From NCBI RefSeq assembly GCF_002239585.1, contig NZ_NDFH01000003.1, positions 620,001 to 684,000 on the forward strand: 64,000 nucleotides of DNA. Direction: 5' to 3'. The notes beneath the pieces were generated by a model. That model saw nothing but the letters and a program-made list of their open reading frames with translations. It was not told the origin of the DNA and did not search any database. Below are positions 38,551 to 47,699 of the stretch, piece by piece (positions within the stretch are counted from its first letter, which is position 1; each line of letters opens with the position of its first letter). Source of the stretch: Psychromonas sp. CD1. Lineage in GTDB: Bacteria; Pseudomonadota; Gammaproteobacteria; Enterobacterales; Psychromonadaceae. The position numbers and the translations under genes are program-made.

Positions 38551-38898
38551 ACATTTAGTAAAAGTTTATGTTTTTTCAAAATTTTAAATGGGCAAGATAG
38601 CTATGAGATAATAGTTCCGGCTAATGGACTTATTAAAAATGATCAAGGATATTGGACGATGACTATCTACAGTTCTCAGAATAGGTTTCTTATTCCCAAT
38701 ATAGGAGATGTTTATTATATTTCTTCATATAATGTGCAAGCGGATGCCGATGGTACATATCGGATACATATTAATCCTGAGGGTACAGGCGTTAATGCGA
38801 TACCCTCTAACGGGGTCGATTTTTATGGTGTATTTAGAGTGTATGAGCCCCTTGGCAAAGTTAAATTTCCCAGTATAAAAAACATATCGGAACAATAA
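38551..38898 (+). pseudogene. DUF1254/DUF1214-domain protein, C-terminal remnant
   Basis: The frame is open from 38551 (after a TAA) and encodes IIVPANGLIKNDQGYWTMTI, NRFLIPNIGDVYYISSYNV, then DFYGVFRVYEP. This YWTMTIY...IPN...RVYEP pattern is the C-terminal end of DUF1254/DUF1214 proteins, which are normally over 350 aa. Only about 115 aa remain and no start with ribosome site is evident, so I call it a decayed fragment. Confidence 0.6.
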
Positions 38899-39164
38899 TA
38901 TTTAAGATAAACGTGGGCTGTGGCGCTAGATACAATGACCTATTTAGTGTGGCCCACAGATGCTTGTTATGTTGATGTGAGGGTTAAATTGCATGAGTCT
39001 GCAATATGAGATATCAGCCCTAAATTTAGGTACTATGCACTAGCGTAGCGTATATAATCTGAAACGATAAAATAAAACGCTATACAAATAATCATGGCTA
39101 ATAAAACATAAATAAAGGTATCGCCAAGTTTAATAACATTCTCGTGCTCAGGATATCTACACTC

Positions 39165-40034
39165 TTATCGTTTACGTTCCCATTGTGTAATAAAAGCAAC
39201 GGAGGCAATGATAATTGCAGCACCTAGCCATAAACGTCCAGGTGGTACCCAACCAAACACCAGCCAACCTGCCAATACATTTAAGGGTAATTTAGCATGA
39301 TCAAAGGGTTGAACAAAAGAGGCATCTGCCACTGAATAGGCTTTTACTATGGCCCATTGTGCGAGAGCCGTCATAGCTCCTGCTCCGATTAATAATAGCC
39401 AAATATTAATATCCGTAGGTGTTTGCCATTCAGGTAAAGCGAGTAAAAAATTAAAGGGTGTAATTAATATTAATAAATAGACGACCATCGTAGACGGTGA
39501 ATCGTTTGCCGACATTTTTTTTACCATTAAAGAGTAGCAAGCCCAGAAAAATGCAGCCCCTACCGGCAATAATGTCGCCCATGTAAAGTTATCTGCCCAC
39601 GGCTCTAAAATGATCATTGTGCCAACAAAGCCTGCTAAAGTTGCCCCCCAGCGGGCCATACTTACTTTTTCTTTTAAAAAGATGCCTGAGCCTATGGTGG
39701 CAAATAAAGGTGAGGTCATTAACAACGCAATGCCTTGCCAAATAGGGACGGGGTAAGCCAATGCCCATAACCATAATTGGATGCCAATTACAGCGATAAA
39801 TACCCGTAATAAATGCATGCCGAAATAGTCTGTTTTGAGTGAGTTTCTGATACCTAAAGTACGTAAATAAGGCAATATAACAAGAAGGGCGATTGAGTAT
39901 TGAATTAAAGCTACCATCGTAGACGGTAATCCAAAGGTAATCGTTAAATATTGAGCAATACTGTTAACAATAGCAAAAGCAAGACCTGCGCTTAGCATCC
40001 AAGAGGCACCTTGAACGGGTTGGTGTTGTAACAT
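39165..40034 (-). CDS. EamA/DMT-family transporter
   Basis: 289-aa drug/metabolite-transporter protein with ten predicted membrane helices as two EamA repeats. Examples are AIVNSIAQYLTITFGLPSTM in helix 1 and LLIGAGAMTALAQWAIVKAY in the second repeat. Substrate unknown. A short open stretch on the same strand just downstream (39033-39164, ending ...FYFIVSDYIRYASA) looks like the tail of another membrane protein, without a start. Confidence 0.85.
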   Translation of the reverse strand: MLQHQPVQGASWMLSAGLAFAIVNSIAQYLTITFGLPSTMVALIQYSIALLVILPYLRTLGIRNSLKTDYFGMHLLRVFIAVIGIQLWLWALAYPVPIWQGIALLMTSPLFATIGSGIFLKEKVSMARWGATLAGFVGTMIILEPWADNFTWATLLPVGAAFFWACYSLMVKKMSANDSPSTMVVYLLILITPFNFLLALPEWQTPTDINIWLLLIGAGAMTALAQWAIVKAYSVADASFVQPFDHAKLPLNVLAGWLVFGWVPPGRLWLGAAIIIASVAFITQWERKR

Positions 40035-40391
40035 AAATTAATGATTCTCAATAAAAAATGTATCAGAGCATACGACTTATTCGTCTCATTTACCAATGGA
40101 TTGTAGTATAAGATCGGATTTTATTGAACGGGGATGATTAATAAAAAGGTTTGATAACTAGATTGAAAAGAGTTGAGCTATTTACACTGCGTATATTAAA
40201 TTTAAGTATGTAAAAAGTGAGTATAAAGTAACTCTATTTATACTCACTTTTTACATTTTGTCGGCATGTAAATTGGGTAGAGCGCTAATCAGCAACATTA
40301 TAGGCAATCATGAAATACATAGTTATAAGACAGGCAATTATAACTATGTATCTTTAGTTGTATTTTACAAAGCCTTTTATGAGTTGTACCT
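40035..40391. other. Noncoding spacer with a 20-bp perfect hairpin
   Basis: No gene seen between the EamA gene and the glycoside-hydrolase remnant. It contains the strong inverted repeat annotated separately at 40208-40256. Confidence 0.5.
40208..40256. repeat. Perfect 20-bp inverted repeat
   Basis: Arm ATGTAAAAAGTGAGTATAAA (40208-40227) and its exact complement (40237-40256) flank the 9-nt loop GTAACTCTA. It could form a cruciform or RNA hairpin. Possible roles are a bidirectional terminator, a repeat-family member or a mobile-element end. I saw no second copy in the window. Confidence 0.75.
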
Positions 40392-41413
40392 TTATTTTTG
40401 TACCGTCGCATTAAAGACAATTATCTCAAGGGGCTGTAATGTTATCACGATGGCTTCGGTGTAATTAGCAGGAATAGTATTATTGTCTCCATAAATCGCC
40501 TTTAATTTAAAATTGCTACTTCTACCGGTTGGTATTTCAAAATCATGTTTCAAATTTAAGTAGTAAGTTTGAACTTTATCCGAGGGATTACGTAAAGAAA
40601 AAATGGCTTTATTTACACTCCAAGAAGCCCAACCATATATTTCCATTTTAGTCGGATCACCACCAATCCAGTGCGTATCAACGAGAACATTTGTATTTTC
40701 TCTTGACCATTTAGCCGCTTTTGCGAGTATATCCCATTTTGTTTTATTAAGCATGCTCGGTGTTATATACATTTCTTGAAGCTGTGTCCCCGTTGCAAAA
40801 TAACTCCAAACTTGATCCGAAAAATCACTGTCGGTTTGAATCTTTTCAAGGCCATAATAGGAATTTTTAGCACTGACAATACCATGTAACATTAAAGAGT
40901 TTAGTGGAAATAAAGGACCTTTTAAAACAATAGAACGATATGTTTCAGCATCCCGATAAGTTATCCACTGTTGTACATTCGAGCCATCACCGTATAAATT
41001 AATGTCATCGCCTTGTCGCCAAATTGAATCTGCAAAAAATAGCCATGATGGGCTCGCATTTGTGCCAGTTGTCAGATTGATAAATAAATTGTTATTTGCT
41101 TTTCGCATATTTTTTATCAACGCGACAGATGCATCAAAGTCGGATGCGAACTTGCTACCTGTGATGTGCGATCCTGCATTACCCATTCCATTAGTTTGAA
41201 GGAAGTAATATGTTCATTTTTAATCAGATTAACAATTTTCGAATTGAAATTTGTAAAATAATTTGGACCCGACAATGCAAATTTGCCATCAACCGTTTCA
41301 AAAGCAAACTCTTTAGCATGAGAGACGCGGATAGCGAGGGGTTTATTGTATCCACCCCAAGGTGATAACCACAACCCAACGGGACCCTGTAAATAATTCT
41401 GTGTAATTACCAT
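40392..41413 (-). pseudogene. Glycoside-hydrolase-like (alpha-galactosidase-type barrel) gene, truncated and frameshifted
   Basis: Two overlapping frames make one broken gene. The upstream frame (41413 to about 41190) begins GPVGLWLSPWGGYNKP and reaches HITSFKL. A one-base change then moves reading to the second frame (NGMGNAGSHITGSKFASDFD, LFINLTTGTNASPSWLFFAD, ADAETYRS-type motif YRDAETYRSIVLKGPLFPLN), which runs to the stop at 40392. LWLSPWGGY and FKL-[D/N]-G are typical of GH36/alpha-galactosidase-type catalytic strands. The N-terminus is missing, cut off at the IS256 fragment. Confidence 0.65.
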
Positions 41414-41414
41414 T

Positions 41415-41505
41415 TTACAGGTGGCGCTTTAAACGGTCTTCAAACTCAATTATAAACCGATTCATCGCAGCTCTCCAGTTTTGAATTGGTTTTGACCATT
41501 TTTGT
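41415..41505 (-). mobile_element. IS256-family transposase C-terminal remnant
   Basis: The minus strand encodes AFIQKWSKPIQNWRAAMNRF then IIEFEDRLKRHL and stop, the typical last about 30 residues of IS256-type (Mutator) transposases. It lies exactly between two 5'-truncated genes (the glycoside hydrolase and torA-like), which suggests that insertion of an IS and later deletion removed both N-termini. No terminal inverted repeats identified. Confidence 0.7.
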
Positions 41506-42711
41506 ATGAATGCGGGTAAAGCGCCGGCGAATAGCCCTGCACCAATCCCCGTAGCTCGTATTACAGAAGCCATCTTACACCCTGGTAGAAGTATTCAATT
41601 TAATGGTAAAAAAATCACTTATCCGGAAATTAAAATGGTTTATGTTGCAGGTGGAAACCCTTTCCATCAGCAACAAGATATTAATCAATTGTTAAAAGCA
41701 TGGCAAAGCCTTGATACTATCGTGGTGAATGAACCTTATTGGACAGCTTCCGCTAAGCACGCTGATATAGTTTTACCTACAACAACATCTTACGAACGTA
41801 ATGATATCTGCATGGGTGGCGATTACTCTCAGTTATACGTTTTCCCAATGCATAAAGTCGTTGAACCCCAATTTGAGTCTAAAAGTGACTTTGATATCTT
41901 CAGTGCCATCGCAAAAAAACTGAACGTTGAAGGTGCCTATACTGAAAACAAAAATGAAATGCAGTGGTTAAAAAGTATGTATGATGCAATGGCTAAACAA
42001 GCACGCCAGAATCGTATTCCGTTACCACCTTTTGAAATGCTTTGGAAAGCTAATGATTACATTAAATTTCCGATACCAGAAGCCAATCAAAAATGGACAC
42101 GCCATGCGGATTTTAGAGAAAATCCATTATTGAATCCTTTAGGCACTCCATCTGGGCGCATCGAGATTTATTCTGAAACAATTAAAAAAATGAATTACAA
42201 AGATTGTGCACCACATGCTAAATGGTTTGAGCCTAAAGAATGGTATAAATCTTCGATTGCCAAAAAATATCCTTTATCGCTTAATACCTCTCATCCGTCT
42301 CATCGTTTGCATTCGCAACTCGATAATACACCGCTAAGATTAAAGTATGCAGTTGCTAATCGTGAGGCCATTTTGATCAATAGTAAGGATGCAAAATCAC
42401 GGGGTATTTCTAACGGTGATTTAGTTAGAGCATTTAACGAGCGAGGCGAAATATTAGTTGGCGCAAATGTTTCTGATGCCATTCTTGAAGGTGTTGTACG
42501 TATTTGTGAAGGTGCATGGTTTGACTCTTCTACGCCGGGCAAAAGTGGCGGTTTGTGCCGTAATGGTTGTATTAATCTACTTACCTTTGATGTGGGCAGT
42601 TCAGAGTTGAGCCAAGGTAACTGTGGAAATATGACACAATTAGAAGTTGAAAAGTTCACCGGAAAACCGCCGGTAAATAATGCGCATGCGGTTCCTCGTG
42701 GCGCGGCATAA
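41506..42711 (+). pseudogene. TorA/BisC-family molybdoenzyme, C-terminal half only
   Basis: About 400 of the roughly 830 residues expected. Remaining motifs: IPVARITEAIL, VAGGNPFHQQQDINQL, VNEPYWTASAKHADIVLPTT, GTPSGRIEIYSE, LNTSHPSHRLHSQLD and the molybdopterin-binding C-terminal domain ending SSELSQGNCGNMTQLEVEKF. The Tat signal, the N-terminal domain and the Mo-ligand Ser region are absent, and an IS256 tail abuts the break. It cannot make a working reductase. No torC/torD-like partners are nearby. Confidence 0.85.
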
Positions 42712-42730
42712 CTATAAAAACAATAAAAGA

Positions 42731-42760
42731 CGCGCACATAACAAATATGTGTGCGTTTTT
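42731..42760 (+). terminator. Intrinsic terminator after the torA-like remnant
   Basis: 10-bp stem CGCGCACATA/TATGTGTGCG (one G-U), loop ACAAA, followed by TTTTTATTTTT. Confidence 0.9.
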
Positions 42761-42899
42761 ATTTTTAATAATGTTTTGCCATCACCCCCTACCCCGCTAT
42801 TACAGACTCATCATCTAAAAATGATGCATCAATTTATATTGGTAACTTCACTATCTGTTACACATAAACGTCACTTTTTATTAATTTTAAAGATACGAC

Positions 42900-42947
42900 T
42901 TGTTATCCTATAAATCGTATCCTATACTAATCGTGTTTTAACGATTA
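42900..42947 (+). promoter_or_regulatory. ars operon promoter with ArsR-type operator
   Basis: TTGTTA (42900-42905), 17-nt spacer, TATACT (42923-42928). Overlapping the expected start point is the inverted repeat TAATCGT-6 nt-ACGATTA (42928-42947), a good candidate operator for autorepression by ArsR. The operator role is inferred from position and symmetry. Confidence 0.65.
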
Positions 42948-42965
42948 ATAGTAATAGGATTGAAA

Positions 42966-43310
42966 ATGCAAATGACGCACTGTGTTGCAGCCAATAACCC
43001 CGTATTTTCCTCAACAAAACAAGAACTGGTTGAAGAGAAGAACTTTGCCACATTATCAAAAGCACTTTCTCACCCTGCACGTATTAGGATCCTTTCAATT
43101 TTATTGAAACTTGATAAGTTAGGTGGCTGTTTAAATAGTGATTTAGTTTCTAAGCTTGGTTTAGCACAATCGACAGTTTCTGAGCATTTACGTATTTTGA
43201 AGCAAGCACAATTTATTAGTGCAGAGCCAATACCACCTAAAATGTGCTATCGCATTAATAAAAAGAACATAAATGCTTATTTAAGCTTATTTTCTAGCAT
43301 ATTGAATTAA
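42966..43310 (+). CDS. arsR: ArsR/SmtB-family arsenic-responsive repressor
   Basis: 114-aa winged-helix repressor. The DNA-binding helix is LAQSTVSEHLRILKQAQFI, preceded by ALSHPARIRILSILLKL. The site that usually holds a Cys-x-Cys pair is GGCLNSDLV here, with a single Cys; other Cys are near residues 5 and 98, so the As(III) site is not the classic one. I chose the ATG at 42966, six nt after AGGA; the frame is open from a TTG at 42960. Confidence 0.88.
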   Translation: MQMTHCVAANNPVFSSTKQELVEEKNFATLSKALSHPARIRILSILLKLDKLGGCLNSDLVSKLGLAQSTVSEHLRILKQAQFISAEPIPPKMCYRINKKNINAYLSLFSSILN

Positions 43311-43416
43311 TTTTATTAAAGAGAGTCACTACGTTTTTCGCCCATTAGGTAATACGTTAAAGTCTCTTTTTTATTTGCAATAATCGTCTATCGGCGATAC
43401 ACGAACAGAGGTAATT

Positions 43417-44472
43417 ATGAGCACCATACAACCGGCACCTAAATTAAGTTTTTTAGATAGATTTTTAACTTTATGGATATTTTTAGCCATGGCAATAGGT
43501 ATTACTTTAGGTGTTCAGTTTCCGGAGACTATCACCCATTTTAATACCTCTTTTTCCGTAGGTAGTACAAATATTCCTTTAGCTATTGGATTGATTTTAA
43601 TGATGTACCCACCACTAGCCAAAGTAAACTACAGCCTAATGAGTAAAGTTTTTGCCGATAAAAAAGCAATTAGTCTATCCCTTTTGATGAATTGGCTTGT
43701 TGGCCCTATTCTAATGTTTAGCTTAGCTATTTTGTTTTTAGGTGATTACCCACATTTAATGACTGGCGTTATTTTAATTGGTTTAGCCCGCTGTATTGCT
43801 ATGGTCTTAGTTTGGAATGATATTGGTGGGGGCAATAAAGAATACGCAGCTGCATTAGTCGCATTGAATAGCATTTTTCAAATATTTACTTATAGTTTTA
43901 TGGCATGGTTGTTTATTACTGTATTACCGCCCTATTTTGGGGTGACAGGTCAGCTAATTGATATTTCAATCTTAGATATTACACAAAGTGTTTTAATTTA
44001 CTTAGGTATCCCTTTTGTTGCCGGTTTTTTAAGTCGCAAAATATTAGTCGCCAAAAAAGGCGCTCAATGGTACAACGACACTTACCTACCTATCATTTCA
44101 CCGATCACGCTTATTGCACTGTTAGGCACTATTATATTAATGTTTAGCCTCAAAGGTGAAATGATTATCGAGCTACCTATGCAAGTTGTTTTGGTCGCTA
44201 TCCCTTTAACTATCTACTTTTTCTTAATGTATTTAATTAGCTTCTTTAGTGCAAAAAAAATGGGTATTCCTTTTGATAAAAACGCATCGATTGCTTACAC
44301 CGCAACAGGCAATAACTTTGAACTTGCCATTGCCGTTGCCATCGCCGTTTTTGGTATTAATTCACCCGAAGCTTTTGCGGGGGTTATTGGCCCCTTAGTA
44401 GAAGTACCCGTCTTGATTGCACTGGTAAATATCACCTTGAGACTGAAAAAAAATTATACAAAAAATGCTTAA
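43417..44472 (+). CDS. acr3: ACR3-family arsenite efflux permease
   Basis: 351 aa, ten predicted membrane helices, bile/arsenite/riboflavin transporter superfamily. The ACR3 signature with the conserved Cys is [30 protein letters not shown]; also FEL-containing [17 protein letters not shown] and [12 protein letters not shown]. It exports As(III)-hydroxide. Second gene of the ars operon. Confidence 0.94.
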   Translation: MSTIQPAPKLSFLDRFLTLWIFLAMAIGITLGVQFPETITHFNTSFSVGSTNIPLAIGLILMMYPPLAKVNYSLMSKVFADKKAISLSLLMNWLVGPILMFSLAILFLGDYPHLMTGVILIGLARCIAMVLVWNDIGGGNKEYAAALVALNSIFQIFTYSFMAWLFITVLPPYFGVTGQLIDISILDITQSVLIYLGIPFVAGFLSRKILVAKKGAQWYNDTYLPIISPITLIALLGTIILMFSLKGEMIIELPMQVVLVAIPLTIYFFLMYLISFFSAKKMGIPFDKNASIAYTATGNNFELAIAVAIAVFGINSPEAFAGVIGPLVEVPVLIALVNITLRLKKNYTKNA

Positions 44473-44506
44473 TTCAACAATAAAACTCACTAATAGGAAA
44501 ATAAAC

Positions 44507-44863
44507 ATGCTATCTATCCAAATATTTGAACCTTCAATGTGTTGTTCCAGTGGCATCTGTGGCTCAGATGTTGACCCATTATTATTAGCTTTTTCTGCCG
44601 ATGTTAAATGGCTAAACCAACAAAATATTCAGCTCGAACGTTTTAACCTAGCACAACAAGCAATTGCGTTTGCGCAAAATTTAAAGGTGACCCATTTCCT
44701 TGAGGAAAATGGTGTTGATGGATTACCACTTACCATCGTCAATGATGAAATTGTCTTAACTGGCCGTTATCCTACTCGGCAAGAACTAGCATCTTGGTGT
44801 GCGTTAACATGTTCGAGTACAAACAACGACAAAGCAATCAAATCTAGCTGTTGCTCTTCATAA
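44507..44863 (+). CDS. arsD: Arsenite metallochaperone ArsD
   Basis: 118-aa protein that hands As(III) to ArsA. The N-terminal thioredoxin-like domain contains the essential cysteines in EPSMCCSSGICGSDVDP (vicinal Cys pair plus third Cys), and another Cys pair closes the protein (SSCCSS). I start it at the ATG 44507, with AGGA about 8 nt upstream. Followed closely by arsA. Confidence 0.93.
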   Translation: MLSIQIFEPSMCCSSGICGSDVDPLLLAFSADVKWLNQQNIQLERFNLAQQAIAFAQNLKVTHFLEENGVDGLPLTIVNDEIVLTGRYPTRQELASWCALTCSSTNNDKAIKSSCCSS

Positions 44864-44886
44864 ATACCCATAAAAAGGATATACAG

Positions 44887-45789
44887 ATGCTTGAATTTTT
44901 AATCAACCCTCCTCCTTTTCTTTTTTTTACCGGTAAAGGAGGGGTCGGTAAAACATCTATTGCATGTGCGAGTGCATTACTTTTAGCCGAGCAAGGGCAA
45001 AATGTATTATTAGTCAGTACCGACCCAGCGTCTAATATTGGGCAAGTATTCGCCACTGATATTGGTAACAAAATCACTCCTATCGTGAAGATTAAGGGCC
45101 TTTTTGCTTTAGAAATAGACCCACAAGCTGCAGCCGAAGCTTATCGCGAAAAAATACTGGCTCCCGTAATAGGAAAGTTACCCGACGCGGTCATCAACAA
45201 TATAAAAGAGCAATTGTCAGGCGCTTGTACGACAGAAATAGCGGCTTTTGATGAGTTTACCGCACTTTTAACCGACCCTATACTACGCGAAACATATCAA
45301 TATATTATTTTTGATACCGCACCGACAGGGCACACTATTCGCCTATTGCAACTACCCGGTGCATGGAATGAATTTTTAGAGTTAGGTCAAGGCGATGCAT
45401 CTTGCTTAGGCCCTCTGGCGGGTTTAGATAAACAACGTGATAAATATGCTCAAGCCGTACACGCATTATCTGATGCACAGCAAACACGCTTAATTTTAGT
45501 TGCACGAGCACAAACATCCACCTTACTAGAAGTCGCACGTACTCATATTGAGTTAAGTAATATCGGTTTGAAAGATCAATATCTTGTGCTTAATGGCCTT
45601 TATCCGCAACAACAAATAAACAATGACACACTCGCAGAGGCAATTTATCAACAAGAACAAGATGCATTGCTGATGATGCCCGAAACCTTAAAAAAATTAC
45701 ACCTAGATAAAATACCTCTACTTAGCAACAATATTATCAGCCTAAATAGCCTGCGTACGTTGATTGGTTCACCGACACACAAGTGTTAA
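44887..45789 (+). CDS. arsA: Arsenite-stimulated ATPase ArsA, single (N-terminal) half
   Basis: 300-aa ATPase of the ArsA/GET3 family. P-loop TGKGGVGKTS (residues 15-24), switch DTAPTGHTIRLLQLPGAW. Metalloid-ligand cysteines equivalent to C113 and C172 of the R773 protein are present in LSGACTTEIAAF and GDASCLGPLAGL. Canonical bacterial ArsA is about 580 aa with two halves joined by a linker; the second half, with the third Cys ligand, is missing. It may be a homodimeric form or a truncated gene. ATG chosen at 44887. Confidence 0.85.
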   Translation: MLEFLINPPPFLFFTGKGGVGKTSIACASALLLAEQGQNVLLVSTDPASNIGQVFATDIGNKITPIVKIKGLFALEIDPQAAAEAYREKILAPVIGKLPDAVINNIKEQLSGACTTEIAAFDEFTALLTDPILRETYQYIIFDTAPTGHTIRLLQLPGAWNEFLELGQGDASCLGPLAGLDKQRDKYAQAVHALSDAQQTRLILVARAQTSTLLEVARTHIELSNIGLKDQYLVLNGLYPQQQINNDTLAEAIYQQEQDALLMMPETLKKLHLDKIPLLSNNIISLNSLRTLIGSPTHKC

Positions 45790-45861
45790 ATATACATGAT
45801 GCACAATCAACATCGCTAAAAAATTAATACCAGTACAATGTAGACACAATAAATATTGTGT

Positions 45862-46326
45862 CTATGATTCTATCGCATCTCGCTGATAGTACAATATACC
45901 TTTACTTTCTTTCTGAATTTGCTTCATTCCCACAAATTCAGCTATTTTAGCCGAAGCTACATTGCCTTTTTTTAACTCTGCACAGATTGGCGCTTTAATT
46001 TCATTCGCCAGTATACTTACCATTTGCTTACCTATACCTTGCCCTCTGTACTCTGCAGCAACAGTCCAGGATAATTCGTATCGACCGAGTTCCAGCACAG
46101 ATCGAAGCGAACCGACGGCTATTTTGTTTTTTTCAGCAATGTAGAGTTTACGTAAAGGATCTTGTAATAATATTCTTAACCATTGCACATGTGTTGAGTA
46201 TTTTACGGTACTCGTTATATGACTGGCCATTTGAGTGGTCGTATCATTACGCAATTTAAGTAATAAATCTGCATCATTTACTGTCGCGAGACGTAAACAA
46301 ATCTCCGTTTGGAATCGGTTTAACAT
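45862..46326 (-). CDS. GNAT-family N-acetyltransferase
   Basis: 154-aa acetyltransferase. LRLATVNDADLLLKLRND opens the fold; the acetyl-CoA loop (motif A) is AEYRGQGIGKQMVSILANEI; ELKKGNVASAKIAEFVGMK closes it. The substrate is unknown, though the N-terminal layout resembles PseH-like amino-sugar acetyltransferases. Single gene between arsA and an EamA exporter. Confidence 0.82.
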   Translation of the reverse strand: MLNRFQTEICLRLATVNDADLLLKLRNDTTTQMASHITSTVKYSTHVQWLRILLQDPLRKLYIAEKNKIAVGSLRSVLELGRYELSWTVAAEYRGQGIGKQMVSILANEIKAPICAELKKGNVASAKIAEFVGMKQIQKESKGILYYQRDAIES

Positions 46327-46412
46327 ATATTACCTTTTTGTTTTTCTATTCGTCATCATGAAGAGGTTAATATCTAACACATTGAATTGTTTGTATATAT
46401 TTACAGTTAACG

Positions 46413-47357
46413 CTACGGAAACTTTTTAAATGATATAGAGTAACACTTGATTTTAATTTTATTTAACGTTGAAAGAGGTAGTTTACACATAAATACCCCC
46501 AATAATAATATAACACTTAACAAATAAGAATCGTGACTAATATTACGTCCATTAACCAAACTATCTAATGCTAATGCAATCACTGGAAAAATCAAAAAAC
46601 ACAGAGAGGCTTGAAAAGGGCTCGCCATTTTATTTAATTGAAAATAAGCCATAATGCCACCAATCCCTGCTATTACCCCTAAATAAATAACTGCACCAAA
46701 AGATAAAAGAGTAAATGTCTGCCACTGAGGTTGCTCTAATATAGTCCCGACTACTAATAATAATCCAGCAACAAGACATGGTACGGCATTATAAGTGAGA
46801 ATATGTATTCCCTTGCATCGATTTTGTACACTGCTGTATATACTCGCGTGCATTAAAACAGCTGAAAATAATGCAATAACACCAAATATACTGCCATTGG
46901 CCTTGATACCTATTTCATTACTAATTATCATCATCAAACACACTAACGCTACGCCCAACCCTAAACATTGATGAAATTGAATTTTTTGTTTATGTCTAAA
47001 TAGTGAAAAAACCAACATTATTACAGGCATATTGGCAAAAATAAGAGAGGCGAGACCCGATGAAATATATTGCTCGCCATAAATCATCAATGTAAACGGA
47101 AACGCAAAATAAAATAAACTGATTAAGATGAACTCTTGTTTTTTATCCTTCGGAAAAAATAAGGGAACTTTACATTTACAGGCTAATAAAATTAACAATG
47201 GGGCACTAAATAGAAAGCGTAAACCTGTCGCGGTAATAGCTGGGATGGATTGCACCGCCATCTCCATTGCCATCCAAGTAGTTCCCCATATAACACAAAC
47301 AGATACAAATAATAACGTGGTAATTATTTTTTTATTCATCATATTTACTCTTTGCAA
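46413..47357 (-). CDS. EamA/DMT-family transporter
   Basis: 314-aa ten-helix transporter with two EamA repeats. VCVIWGTTWMAMEMAVQSIP in helix 1 is the typical family start; GEQYISSGLASLIFANMPVI follows in helix 3-4. Only distantly related to the EamA protein at 39165-40034. A start four codons inside (MNKKIITTL) is an alternative. Substrate unknown. Confidence 0.85.
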   Translation of the reverse strand: MQRVNMMNKKIITTLLFVSVCVIWGTTWMAMEMAVQSIPAITATGLRFLFSAPLLILLACKCKVPLFFPKDKKQEFILISLFYFAFPFTLMIYGEQYISSGLASLIFANMPVIMLVFSLFRHKQKIQFHQCLGLGVALVCLMMIISNEIGIKANGSIFGVIALFSAVLMHASIYSSVQNRCKGIHILTYNAVPCLVAGLLLVVGTILEQPQWQTFTLLSFGAVIYLGVIAGIGGIMAYFQLNKMASPFQASLCFLIFPVIALALDSLVNGRNISHDSYLLSVILLLGVFMCKLPLSTLNKIKIKCYSISFKKFP

Positions 47358-47400
47358 ATTAAGACATAATTATATTGCATTTAAATGGAAATATGATTCC

Positions 47401-47699
47401 TTAGATTCAATAGAGCCTTTGATGTTGAGGACACATTCGGAGCGCCTGAGTTATTAAAAAGACTGTATCCAGTTCCGAAGTCAACAATGCCTTTTGTTAT
47501 TTTCGACTTTGATAAAGATGCAACTCCCTCCGTGCAAGCAACTCAAGTTATATTAGCGGCTTCAAAGGGCTTCATAGCTCCAGACGTAGCGAATATATTT
47601 ATTAACTCGATAGCTTCAATGCTTAAAATAGATGAAGTGACAGAGCTACAACGCAGACTTGCATCAATAGAAGAATCGTTAGGTGTTGGAAATGCCTAG
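47401..47699 (+). pseudogene. Phage protein fragment upstream of terminase (DUF5681/small-terminase-like)
   Basis: The frame is open before the first usable Met (47487) and encodes FDVEDTFGAPELLKRLYP, then ATQVILAASKGFIAPDVANI and ELQRRLASIEESLG. The helix-rich end followed by a large terminase gene suggests a packaging-associated protein whose N-terminus is lost. The family assignment is weak. Confidence 0.45.

Noticed and set aside
39033-39164. 43-codon open frame on minus (...FYFIVSDYIRYASA) after the EamA gene
   Set aside because: Has no start codon or ribosome site; at most a membrane-protein tail, mentioned under the EamA gene.
42300-42737. 145-aa minus-strand ORF opposite the torA-like remnant
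   Set aside because: Explained by codon bias of the plus-strand gene; no ribosome site or family.
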